NCBI GenBank assembly: GCA_026874595.1
Contig: CM049306.1
Location: 18,721,019 to 18,785,018 of the forward strand
Length of the DNA: 64,000 nt
DNA from: Sipunculus nudus
Lineage: Eukaryota; Annelida; Sipuncula; Golfingiida; Sipunculidae
Direction: 5' to 3'
How positions within the stretch are numbered: position 1 is the stretch's first letter; each line of letters opens with the position of its first letter. Of the stretch, positions 13,601 through 27,300 are shown piece after piece. The position numbers and the translations under genes are program-made. The notes below the pieces were generated by a model. It was not told where the DNA came from, did not search any database, and worked only from the letters and a program-made list of their open reading frames with translations.

Positions 13601-15306
13601 ACACGGATCTTCTGATGTGCTCTTCGAGGGCAGCTTTCGTTGGAGGAATATTTTCTATGTTTTTTGACATTCTTAAAAACATTGTCGTTCTTGCAGTGTT
13701 GACAGTAATATCATCTTTTGCATGGCTATACAATAGCACAACAAAGCGTTCAAGTTTCCCCATGACATTCTGTGGTATATTCGGTGAAACAGGTGATGAC
13801 TGATATACGATATCTGGCCACGCCAGCCAGGTGATCCAGGCAGACTTGCCATAATGTGCAAAGAAAGATGTAGTGCCACACCCCGTGAAAGCATGAAAAA
13901 AGGGCAAACCTTTTGCCATTTCAGACCCAGTTGTCGCAAGCTCATGTATGGAATACATTTGAAGTCATGTCCAGTTCCTTAGGCTATCCAAAGGTGTTCA
14001 AGATTTTTGAGCTCATGAAAACGAGCCACAGCCAAAACAACAACGTCAGTGTCAATTGTTCTGATAATAACATTTTTGTAACCAGAATTCAGGGAATCTT
14101 TCACATGGAGTAGCATCCTGGTGTCCGCCTCCTCGTGGGAACAAGGCTGTAATCCGTCCAATGCTTGCTTGACATCGGAGCTGACAACTGACTCGTGAAA
14201 AGTAGATATAATTACCTTGTCCCCAGTGTTCTTTTTCACACACTCGATACCTAGGAATTGGAAGAGTTCGTCCTTATTGTGATCGTTGCGAAGGAAGTTT
14301 CTCCAGTTGCCGGGTAGCGTTGCATTTGGAGTTACACGTCTACGGGCACCTGAACCTCTATGTTCTCCTGCTGTAAGTATTCAACTGTCTTTCCTGTAAA
14401 CATCCTTTTTTCAATATGTATTCGATTTTTCTAGTACTGAAGTCACATATGGCAGGAAGACATCCCTGACATATTCGGCAAAGGTTGTTGATTCTCCACC
14501 AGAAAGAAAGTGTACCAATGCCGCACCATCCAGAACTCTTACTTCAGCAAACGGGGTGTTTATATCAGCAGATTTGCAGGAAGATTCTAGACATCCAAGC
14601 AGATCAGATTTCTTTCCCTGCCCGAGTTTACCTGCTGTTGATAGTGAGGGTGGAAATTTCTGATTTCCATCTCTTGACTGGCTAGCAATGAGTCTAGCAA
14701 AGGAGAACAATCACTTTGTAGATCTGATATCTTCTGCTTATCTTTTGACAGAGCAGCCTTATTTGGCCGGCTGAAAAGTGGAAACGAGTTCCTTTTTATG
14801 GGTGCCCTGATCGGTATTTCCCTTTTTAGGAATCTCTCCTCTATGAAAGCATGGTACTGTTCTTTTCCTTTTTGATGTATCTGTTGGATTGCTTCAACAA
14901 CAGTCATTGGCATGATCTCCTGGGTGGGCAGAGTAAGTAAATCTGTACTTCGTTCCAGGAACGGGTTTCCCAACTCTTCGAATGTGGAGACCAGACCACA
15001 AACATCTTAAAAAAATGCAGTATTTTTCATGCATAAAGGCATCAGTTAAATGATTTTAAGGTTGTGTCGTTTATATGCATTATTCAAGGGAATGTCGTAA
15101 ATTGGTGTATCCTTCCTGCAATTTGCAATTTACTGACATTTCATATTCTTTTAAAGTGACAGATCAAACAATCGCGGACTCTCTCCAGACCTCGAAAAGT
15201 ATATTTTTGGGCGTGACTGTAATTAATGTATACCTTCAGACATGGACAGTGTAACAGAATGAGAGAGAGGGGATAGTAATTATCAAGAACACCAGATGTG
15301 CTAATC

Positions 15307-15351
<45 letters not shown>

Positions 15352-18300
15352 AAACTTGCACTAATAACATATTACTTTCTGTTTTAATGTCGCACTATGT
15401 ATGAAACAAAAGAGAAGGTCCAAATGAGACTTTTTCTCTTCGTCTACGTATTAGGACACTTCTTGAAGTCATTTTGGTATTATGAAATCTTGTCACAAGT
15501 GTATTTTATTTGAGACACTTCAAGTAAATCACGAAAATATGGGGCATTTACCGACTTCGATAGAGAATAAATCGTTTATACCACAAAATGAATTATTTCA
15601 AAAGAAAATAACTTTCAGATTCGATATCACAGTAACAAATGTATTATCTCTGAATTAATCGGTTTGTATCCCTTTGATATATACCTCATTGAAACAAAAT
15701 TGTTTGATTTCATGCAGCACTCAGCTCGAGGTTTCTTAATTAAATGTTTTCCACGTTATATTTTTTATTTAATGTTCAATTTATAAATCCTTCCACAGAA
15801 ATCCGAAATAAACTTACAAAAAGATAGATCCGTCCAAACCTAATGACAAAGTACTTAGCATTGCCGGGGCATTTACTTATTTATTTTTATATTTGGCATC
15901 AGGTGTTAAATCCTATTTCTAAATGAACTGACAGATACTGAACTCTACTTAAAGACACCAAGAGAGACTAAATCCTTCAAAACAACCACATTAACAAGTC
16001 GTTGACCGACCACATTTTACTTTTTAACAAATCCATATTCCCCAGTTATGGTTTCCATAATGAAAATGCCGACCACGCTATTAAATAAGTCAATACGACA
16101 TAATTGGTGTGTTGTTCGCTTTAACACTATTAACGGTGACTGGAATGGGCCAATTGACTACAAGGGATTTTTTACAATACAAACAGCTAATTATCAAGTT
16201 TCGCAAGTGATAATAAATTTGTCCTTTATTGCGTGCGCTGGTGGATTATTTTATGTGAATTGACAGGATCTGTGAGAGGCAAAAACAAAATGGCACGCAG
16301 TTATCAAGCGGATATTACGATTGGTGTGAATTTTCAATTAAAAATCTTTCGAAATAAAGTGGGTGCCTGCTTTATGTCGACGGCGACATTAAAAGAATTA
16401 CCTCCTAGGTCCGTTGGTCACATATTAAATGCCAATAAAAAACAAGTAAATGATTGTTTCATAGTGTTCAAATCGTCATCCTTCCGTGAGAAACTCCAGA
16501 TCAGGGGCCTTGCCAAGGGGTGAACCGTGGCTAGCCAACCCCCCCCCCCCCCCACTTCGCATGAAATTATTTTGCGTGAATTTTTAAAGCATGAGACCTC
16601 GAGTTGGTTTACATGTAACTTTCATTTTTTCCATTCTTTCATATGCAACAAGTTAAAGATAAAAAGGATCATACCTATTTATATAACTTAGATTTTATAT
16701 TTGTATTAGATCAGCCATAATAAACTGAGGTGAATACCTTCCATACACACAAATTATTATGGAGTTTCATTTAGTATTGATTCTTTGTTTCATTTATGCT
16801 GTGACAATTGTTTCCCTTGTTTTGAAAATAAAAAAAATTTACAAGAATTTTGAAGTTTTAGGCTGAGTGGAGGAAAAATCGAAATAAAAAAAATGTCCAT
16901 AATTTCAGTCAAGTCTATTAATATAGTATATTTAAAAGTATATATACAAGTGTTTAGTGAGTATATGTCAAGCTATCCGGCATTGACAACGATGAAGCTT
17001 CAGAACGAACCACATGAAAGTAATGGTTAATTCTCCGCGTGTCTGTCTATTATTCGTCTAATTATATTTATACCTAAAACTGTATAACATCTGTCCTAAT
17101 GAATGTACGTCCGTCTTATCAACTGTGTTGGTTTGTTAATCCGTCTACTTAAAAGTGAAGAAGGGGGATGGTTGAGCAGATACCTATGCCTCATGCCATG
17201 TAAAATATTCGACGTAGAGAAAAGTTCAGTTATTTGCCTTGCATGGGGATAGTGGATTTTCTGAGAATGAATTTTGCGTGTCCTGTGTAACTACCAGTGA
17301 CAGGTTACAAGTGTTATTGCAGGACTAGTGTACCGGTTCTTTAATTGTGCATACATAATCCCGAGGGCAACTTATTGCTGAACTTCTTGACATGTTGTTA
17401 TGGCATTTTGTATTGAATATCCTTTTTACTTTCAATGTAATCAGGCACGGATTAAGTGTGTGTAGGTTGGGGGGTGGGGGGTCCCCCTTTTCGACCTGAA
17501 AAATACTAGTAAATAGAACAATAAAAGTGTAATACAAAAAAAGGCATCGGACCTGGCATCGTGATGTTTTAAACAACCTCACAATGCTTCATTACATCCT
17601 AAACTTTTAAACGTTTCTGTACAATGGAAGGGGGTGCCCCCTCCAATAACCTGTACTCTTAATACAGGGGCGGATTAAGGCTGAACTTCAAGCAGGACCC
17701 CTTTCATCAAATTAATAAATTATTTAAAAGTAAACAAGAAATATCTGTGAATTTAGAGGAGTGTATTCTGGAAAACTGTAATTATTATAAACAAATGACG
17801 GCCAACCAGATGAAACCATATGTTTGTTGTAACCATATGTGTTTTGTATCCGTATGTAGATTAAATATACTCATTTTCCCATAAAATCTGCACGAAATTC
17901 GTTTTACACATAAACCTTTTCGTTAACTTACTGTTAAGGCTTCTTAGTACCGGGGGCCCCTGGCTTCAGCCAACTCAGTCCCCACCACAATCCGCCCTTG
18001 CTATTATTGTCTCCTACCCATGGTAAGAAATGTTTTATCAGCGTTTCTCCTTTAAATTTGTTTAAATCATGTTTAAATCCCGCTTTAGGTCAGATGATCT
18101 GGTTAGAGGAGATTCGTCACATCATCTTTATCGGGTCCCCACGCCTCTCCAGCCTGAACGAACTCATGGAGCGGAAAGTGTTCCTCTCCGACATTCCTCT
18201 GTATGACGTCACACGGGAACTCGTTCTCCTCAACCAGCAGAGGAATGCCGAGATTGAAGTCAGGTAAGACGTCTATGGTTTTAAACATGTACGCCTGCGC

Positions 18301-21300
18301 ATAACAATCCAGGTACTGAAGTCCTTTAATAATCATTGCCTAAACGAACACTTGATTACGCATACAGCTGGCCAAATCTTGGTACATATTGTTTGCCAAC
18401 ATTCAACCTAGCAAGCGGATAATCCTTTTCTCCATGAAACAAGTTATAAAAAAAACAACATAACCATGATATATGGTAGGCCACGACAATAGTATCTGCG
18501 TCATATATAGCCAGTTATTGTTTAGACCAAATGACATGGGGCAATCTTGGAGGCCGGTTAGCGAGCTCCCTTAACTTATCGCACCCATGTCTAATACACT
18601 GAGTCGTATGGGTGGTTCTTTGGTAAAAACCCCGTGTTGAAAATAAATACAGCTGCTTCGGGCACTTACAGTATATTTACGGATTCATTGTTTAATTGAA
18701 CCGTTCATATATCACGCATTGGTTCAGTTTATGTCTACATGTCTAATGGCACCCCCCCCCCCCCCCCGTTGATTTGTTACATCTCTTATTTAATCCATTT
18801 CTTTTCCCATATATTTGTGATTAATTATATAAGTTTCAGATTTATTCCCTGGCATATAGACTGTAAGGTTATACACAGTTTATTACTTTTTAATTCACAA
18901 ATTGTGGATTCTGGGTTGGTGTAGCATACCACCCGAATGTTCATATTCAATTCTAGGCAAAGCAAGTTTATTTAAAATAAGGCCTGTGAGTTATGAAAAA
19001 TCTCACGGCTCTTCGGGTGATATTCGAACTCACGATCTGTTCTGCTGTGTCCTGTGCGCTAGCTAATCGCCGAGGAATGCTTAACACAAGGGTTAAACAC
19101 AAGACTTAAACATATCAGTCCTTGTACCCCGAGAATATAACATATAAAAGATTATTTTTTTTGCAAGTTTACCATTGACATCAACATGTTATAAATGTTT
19201 AAATGTTAATTAGAACTTTACAGTTAATATCCTAAATTAAAGAAATATAAATATTAAAATTGCCATATAAACGTGAACCCCCAAGTTTGACTACATAATG
19301 CAAAGACATTTAAGAGAAAAGATGTTGAGGAACAGAAAATCCGAATAATTTTTGTGAAAGGTGCCACAAAATATCCTCTTTAAATTGCATATTTTCCCTT
19401 CATTATAAGTGGGACACCCCCTCCCTTACCACCACCCTTATGTACCTGTTATGTACCTGTAAATTAACTTAATAAAAGCATGGTTGTTCATAATATATAT
19501 ATATATTTATATTTATATATATATATATATGTATTATATATATAAATATAAATATATTAACTTTTAAAAAAAAAACCAAAAAATTAAATACACACTTTCA
19601 GAGCTTAGTTTTCATAAAACTCATCTTTCGCCAACCCAGTAACAGCGCCCCCTGTTCTTGAATTTCTTAATCCGCCACTGACGACTTAGCATATAACAGA
19701 ATTATGTATGAATTACTTCCAATAACGTTTATCATAAATATGACTTTACCACCACAGTCGGTCAAGGTCACCTATATTATACAGACGTACCGTGATTTAT
19801 TAAATGCAAGCATAACCTTCATGACCTGACGTACCTTTACTTGATCGTGTTTGTACCGAGTCGTCGAAAGGGTACAGCACGGTTGATCATTGTGCCTTTT
19901 ATCATTGTACCTTAATTACCGATGAAAACCATCTAATGCCGAAACACGTTTTGATTTTATTATTTTTTAATTATTTCAAATTTGTTTAATGGAATTAGTA
20001 AGCCAGGACAGAGGATGCTTTTATACTTTGCTATCCATGTGGAGCACTTCAGGAGAGGCGGTAAAATATGAGCGTTCCAAAACCCATCGTCGCAACCGCC
20101 ATCCTTCTCAAATATTTGTTTCCATATTGATTTCATGTTTGAATGTGATGCCATATTTGACCTCCTTTTCTAGAGAGGCTACACTTACATTAACTTGAAA
20201 CGACTGAAATGGCAAGGCAATGAAAGGCATTTTTTACTATCAGCACGCGGAGAAATCAGGTCAGACCCGGAAAGTGACAGATGCCGAGGAACCGTACAAT
20301 GCGCCTTATTTTTGTTATGGACTCTATTCAGTATCTCATGACAGGTAGATGGTATTGACTTGGTGTTCACACTTTGGGCGCCAAGTTCTCCGAAAGATAG
20401 GACAGATCGTATATTTATTGAGAAACATGAGTTCTGTTGGTTTCACAGTAAATCAGGCAGTGACCATGTTACCGTCTGCAACCTCTGAATGCTTTTATGG
20501 TGTTATCGAATCACAACGAGTGACTGGTTATATACTCGTCGTTTAAGCAGGTTGTCATATTCATATTTAACACTTGCTTGGGGAGAGGATTACCAAATGA
20601 AACCACTGAAGCTTTACTCTGTGACCCTAAACCCATGTCTGCTCCATGCATTAAAATGCTAAAGAGACTTCAAGGAGTAGTCGCTACAGTCGATTACCCA
20701 TTGCGCTTTTCGATCTGATTCTCAATTCGATTATTGCATACAAACTTATACAATCCGATAAATATATCTATATAATAAATATTTTCATCCTAGAGCATGC
20801 TCAGATGAATATTATAATAAATCCAAGAATTTATTTAGCTAGATCAAGTAATTATTAAATTTATTCTTGCTAAACTGCGCTAATATTTATATAATGTTGG
20901 ATATAAGATGATTTTCTTTGCTAAACGAATAATTCTTTCTACATGTTACATTTTTTATCTATCCTTAGGTTTGAGGTACTTTTTAAAATAATGTAAATGC
21001 AGTAATTCAAATTGAATTACTCGTTCTTGTTTCTGTTCTGGACTAATGACTTGCTTAGAGCCAGTGCACCTCTTATTATAATATTGTTATATCCCTGTAT
21101 AAATTTACAGAGTAAAGTCGAAAGTGGAACTATCACTGGTTATGTATGGTCCTTTAAAGCAAATGATTTCCCCTATCCATTCAAATGACCTGGATTCCAT
21201 TACCTAATATAATCGTGCTAATCATGATCTCGCGGATATGTTAATGATCATTGCGTAATGCCGCTTTAATTTACAGAGCAGATTAGTTGTTGTGCATATG

Positions 21301-24300
21301 ATTATGGGGATTTCTCTATCGCCAACTTCGCTCCACTAATGAGATTAACGTGTCATACGATAAACGTATAATTTTTGTAATGTTACATCATATCATAATA
21401 GGACAGTGATGAAGGAATCATCTAACATTTCCCTCCCGTATCATATAACTTTATCTCTACACACATCATGTTACACACATCACGCCAGGTCGTAGAATAT
21501 ATGAAAGTATGTTAGTGCCATCATTAGTACAAGAAAAGGGATGGCTCCTTTATATGTTGAAAAGTACATAAAGGGGCTACATGAACCAATCGATCTATAA
21601 TTAATCACCGGTTTTTTGTTTTTTTTTGTGCAGTCATCAAGTATGGACTTAAAATCTGTCACTTCAAATACAGTGAAGATCACAAACCGAATCATTTATA
21701 GCAATACAACTGACGCTTTACAACTTAATAATGCCATCTTCAATGATATTCGTAGGCTATGACTATATTCTATATTCTATATGATTACACATACTTGACA
21801 CACGAATAACTTTATTATTAATGAGTATAACTGTAGAAAATTCTTCATTCGTCTGTGTGTGTGAGGGGAGTCAGCCCATATAACACGGGCAGTGGACATC
21901 GTAGGCCCACATTTGACAAATAGTTCCGAGGTGCCCTGCCACCCATGTAATCTTTGAATGTAAGTCCAAAGTGAAACAGGAAGCTCGTCCAGCCTCAGCT
22001 TTGGCTAATTTAAACCCCCGATGTAAATGGATTATTGGAAGCCATTAAATCAACTCCCCGGGACATCGGTTTGAGTAGTGCTAGGGTTACTCCATGGAGG
22101 CTCCGTCGGCATGGGAAGATGAGATTACCCCTACTCCGGTTTGCCAAGTGACCTGTACCCGGTTTTATTAATAACGCCTTCCCTTAGGTGGTCATTACTC
22201 TCATGGCGCCTACCCTATATTACCAAGGCTTGCTAAATCATCAGATACGGACAAATCGTGTCGATTTCGGAGGCCTCCTTCCACTTCAGTATTTGATTGA
22301 AATACCCGAAATACACCATATGCAAGATAACATTTATGTGCATGAGCGATGCCTGAAGTTAACGCGGGAAGAACTGGGCGTCTCCTTAAGTGGAACAATA
22401 AACCAACTGCGAAATTAATATGTTGCACTTCATCAATTGATTCCTTGATTAAGCACATTTTGACCCGTCTCTTTTGATTAAATGTGAGCTCGTATTGCTC
22501 TAAAACGTTTCTGATGTCTCGCAGAAACGGAAGGAAGAATATTTCCATCTTCCATGCTTGAAATGTCAAATGTTGAAAAGCAAAATTTGAATATGAAATG
22601 GTCTAACTAGCTTGGCGTACTGTGGAACGCTCTGAAGTATTAAATCTATATATCTGGAAACATGTAACTATCATAACCTTTAAACAAATATCAGTCCATT
22701 TCAAAGGGACCAAGAATGAAATGATAGTCGCTGTTATGATATTAAAGTTGTAATTTTTTCAATAAAACTGGTACGTGAAGCGATGCAGTGCTAGCTGGCT
22801 TCAAATTGGCAATTTGTACAAACTCAAGGAAAAGAGCAGAGGGTTGGGGGGGGGGGGGGGAGCTGATAAAATTAGATGAGTCGTCACAGACTCGCTGCTT
22901 GATTTCTATAGTCTCCCCGTTTTAGCCTTATATCTATTTAATTTGCCGCTATCAACCAGAATGCCACTTGTACCTTCTTCAGTTGAAATGAAGTTCTGAG
23001 AGCTTCATTCCTTGATCAACATTTATTTTATTACCCCTGTTCCCTGCAGAACATGTAGGCAACCAACTCACGTGACTCGGAGTAAACAAGACTGTGAATT
23101 CTCCAGCCAGTAACGTGTCAAGCCGGTACATAAATCGCACCGGGCTACTGTAGCCGACTCTGTTGTCGTCTGGTTGAGAATAACCACTTAAACCTGTCAG
23201 GGAAATGGGGTGTAAATTAACCGGCCTCCCGACTTGGCGAGGAATGGTGCACATTCTCCATGCACTCGAGATGAACCGTTTTCCTTATTCCCGTCCACGG
23301 TTCATCCGGTGCTCCTGTCTGTGAGCAGAAAGTAACTGAGTGATCATGACACCTAAAAGGAAATTGTGCGGGATTTAAAACGTCAGTATTCAATGGTCGT
23401 ATTATAGAATGGTCTCCCTCATATACAGTTCCTATGATGATGAATAAGGACATGCTTCGATTATAGCATATAATCTTATGAGTAATTCCTTCATTTTACA
23501 TACCTGGTATCTGTTAAACCTCACATGCATTATACATGATGTTGCACATTTGGAAAATACAACAAAACTTTTCTCAAGATTGTAAATTAAACCAGTATAA
23601 AGACATGGAATTTTTATTAGTTTTAATGGCATTCACCGAAGGCATAATTTTAATGCAGGCGGCGTTGAAAATGAAACACTTTTTTTCCCAATATTTAAAA
23701 CATGAAATCCTTATACCCGCATCGCAACCATGGCTTTTTTACAAAAAAGTGAAGAGTCAGGCGTTTTTATTCATATGCTAGAATGGTCTCGTGTCTGAAA
23801 CCAAGGGATGACAGATATGTTTCTGACTGATGTGTTCGCTCTCGCTTCAAGGCCTTTAGGGCACCTTTGTCACGTTACGATGGATAAGTGGTTGATTTCA
23901 TTAAATGAATCATCAAGGCGAAGAGCACGGTCCCGCCCGGTGACCTTCAAACCAACGATTCCCCATGCTTCTGTCACATCTAAAGACCCGTTGAAGCTGA
24001 TCTATCAATCATTTAAATGACAAAAGAGTAAGGAGGCTTTGAAGAGTTTTTTAAGTCAACTTTGACCATATAAATGTTTGATTACTGAGATTATTTGCTT
24101 GTAGGGTCCCTTGGGTACTATACTATATTAACTAATCATAACGAAGTGGTTCTGGTCACTAGGTTCGCAGTTCGTCTGATCTATTATTTTGTAACGTATG
24201 TCAGTATTTTAAGGGAGTTGCAGTGGTTAAGATAGTACAGCACCAATGCATTATAGTAAGCTAGAATTCAGGAAATTGTGGCTTGGGGTTATTTCCTGTA

Positions 24301-27300
24301 AATTACTAAACTGCTTTGGTAATTTTTCTGCGGACGTTTTTTCCAGATACCAGTTGGAATACTTTTACTGCAAAGCGTTATTATTCTTAACTTGTATGCA
24401 TTCAGTTCATTCTGAATTCATGGCATCATTTGTTTAAGAGGTTTAAGAAGACTTTCCATCCTGTCCAGATTGACAAATTGCAGATTCAAATGGCAGACTT
24501 GCGGTTTATCCTTTACGGACAAAACCTATTTTTTCTCCCATTCCTCCGTTCAGTCCGCTGCCTCATGCGAGACATGTAGTGCATTTTGGAACTGTCGGAA
24601 TAGATCTAGCGTTAAACATGGCGGATTAAGGAGGAAGCCGCCCACTTGTCTTCTGCCATTCTCCGCACACAGACTTATCTAGGCAATGTCTAGGATATGC
24701 CCAGTAGATCTTGACTGTACATGGAGGTTGGTCTTCTGTCGCACCAGGTGTTACAGGAAAAATATTCTCCGAATCAGATTGTCTGGACATTGGTCTTCCA
24801 AAAAAAAATAACAAAACTGGTGGTGGTGATAATCTGTCACTTTGAGCTCAAAAGATAAGGAAAGTATTCAGATGTGAACACAAATCAGGCACATATTATA
24901 CAACAATATTAACAAAAAGAACTGTTAGCGTTATATTTTAGGTAAGGATTTAATGTTTGACAATAGATTATTATATTTTGTTGGCTTTGGCCCTAAACCG
25001 GACATATGAAGACTAATCATATAAAGCACCAGTTGATCTGTCATTCCTTGCTGCCATGCAAAGGGGCACGCGTATAATATCTGTGTTAATATATGCCGGA
25101 CAAATACAGCCCAAGTAGTTAAGGTAACGGCACTGACGCAACCTCAAGCTTAAGTCCAAAACGGTCCGCTTAGAAAGTAATTAACCTTGAGTACAGAGAA
25201 GTATATTAGTCTGCCATTTACTGTGCACCACTTGATCGTTGGTTAACGAGCTCGTTGTGGCCCCCTTCTTTGGTGATCCTTCTGACCAACATAATCAATG
25301 AAAATCACAGCACTTCATAAAACCAATATACAGGAATGCGGATTTTCGTCTTTTGTCTTGTGTCTTTTTGATTGTCATTTTGCACGTAACCTGCAGCACA
25401 CTGAGTTATTGATGAAGCTCTAAAACAATCTTTCAACAATATGACATCTGGTATCACATGCCATTGCACACTTGCTGGGTATATTTCCTTTGGCTTATAA
25501 AGAAAGTGTTACTGGTGTCTGATTGCATTATTTCCATTGAACATGATGAACTTGGTTTCTTCGTTTTCGTAAAAGCCAAAGTGCATTCATTGACCTACTA
25601 GCATTATGACATTCAACCAGAAGTGCGCATTTTCTTAGGACTTCTCGCAGGATGTTGTGACATAGTATAGAACTATTACTATGGAAGCTACAAGACTATA
25701 TTTTTTTCTTTAATATCTTAATAATGTTATCATATATATCATGAACCGAACGGTAAGTAACCTGATATTATAGGCATTACTTTGAAGACCACATTTATTT
25801 AGGTTGTGTTTGCATTAAACTGTAACTGGATTTTTTAAAATAGTTCTTTCTTTGTCTAAGCCTAAGAATAATTGATGTGTAAATTAGCAGCGCAATATCG
25901 TTCAAAACATTGGATTTTTTTTTCAGAAAAATTCGACAGTGCACGCTAAAATCAGACAAACAGAGACAGATAATTTTCAAACCCGAGTTATTATCTAGCT
26001 TTTGGAATCTAAAGTAAATATAGTCATTGCACGGAAACTTGTGTTTCTGTCTGAGGAAAAGAGGACCAATCAAATCCACATGACATATTAAAATTTCAAA
26101 CAAACGCTCTGTGAACATTCCTTCGTGAACATTCCTTTATTCCATGATGATGCTCTTTCGATTTCTTAAAATCAGCTGCCTAGGAAGACAATCACAGAAG
26201 GAATTTTATCATCTGAATGCCCAGATTGGTAGGTGGTATACCCATTCAACTGAAGCATAGCTAGGATGATATGGGTAACGGAGACCTAATCTCACGTTTC
26301 CAAAGAGATTTTCAGTGACCTCCCTGGATGAAAAGTAAGAAGATTCTAGATACAATTGTTAAGAGTTGTGCTCTGTTAACAGACGACCGTCTCAAAATTA
26401 AAGGGTAACAATTCGAAAAAAAAAAATCCAGGTGGCGCCACAAGACTGCAAGAACTGATAAAACACTCCGTGATGACAATGCATGCAAAGAATCATGGTG
26501 ATCAATGTATTAATTATTCAGACACTGGAGCTTTTGTATCAAATTGTTAATTAGTCGGGGGGGGGGGGGGGATTCTTTCGAGTCCCATAGCTCGAAGGAT
26601 ATGGATAACAGGGGCCAAAAAGATTTTTCATGGACCTCCCTTGATGTCAAATTACAAGATTGTAGGTCCAGCGGTTACGATTTGTGCCTGGTTAACAGAC
26701 GGATGGACGACGGACAAAGAGTGATCAGTATAGTTCAGACAACTTTCAGTAAGCTGAGCTAAAATATACGGGAATTAGAAATAGAAAAAAAATGGATTAA
26801 TGCCACAAGGATTTAGCGTTCTGTGTTCTGTACTACGTCTGCATGCTAGAGTTATATATGAAGTCTGCTTGCACTCCAAGTGTAGAGAATCCCTCTACCC
26901 CTACATATATACACCCCTCCATCACTACAAGTGGACTTACCGATTAATAGCCCTATGATAAAGTGAGTAAGAGAGGTCGAGAGACTTCACTTATTCCTGG
27001 GTGGGACTAGTTGATAGGACTGGTCTGTTTTATATATAACAAGTCTTCGCCAAATTGTATTCGAAGTAAGTCCGTTAGTTACTTTGCCCCCTGTATCCCT
27101 TGGATGAAGTACCCAATTTGTAACCTAAGGTGATTCTTTCACTGAAAGGGGATAAGCTGGCATCCTATTGCGTTTAGAGCAAGATATTTAATATAACTTA
27201 GTAAACTGTTAGGTTTAGCTCATGGACTAGGAGTATTGTATGTTTCGGCTTAATGAGAACATTTATGCAAATTCGGACAGATCTTTCCCCATTTTTGTGA

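Larger units (their letters stand above)
12263..18088 (+). other. Intron between exons 6 and 7
   Basis: GTAAGA...CTTTAG, 5826 nt. Carries an (ATT)n run near 12758-12787, a 37-bp tandem repeat (13153-13295), a decayed mobile-element-type gene on the - strand, a TA run (15311-15349), a poly-C run near 16539-16553, hAT-like termini at 17442 and a MITE at 17665-18000. The rest is unique AT-rich DNA. Confidence 0.8.

Noticed and set aside
13381-14113. + strand ORFs across the mobile-element remnant
   Set aside because: Family motifs are on the - strand only; these are shadows.
18945-19085. Functional tRNA gene
   Set aside because: Only box-like words are present; no acceptor stem pairing or anticodon arm could be drawn.
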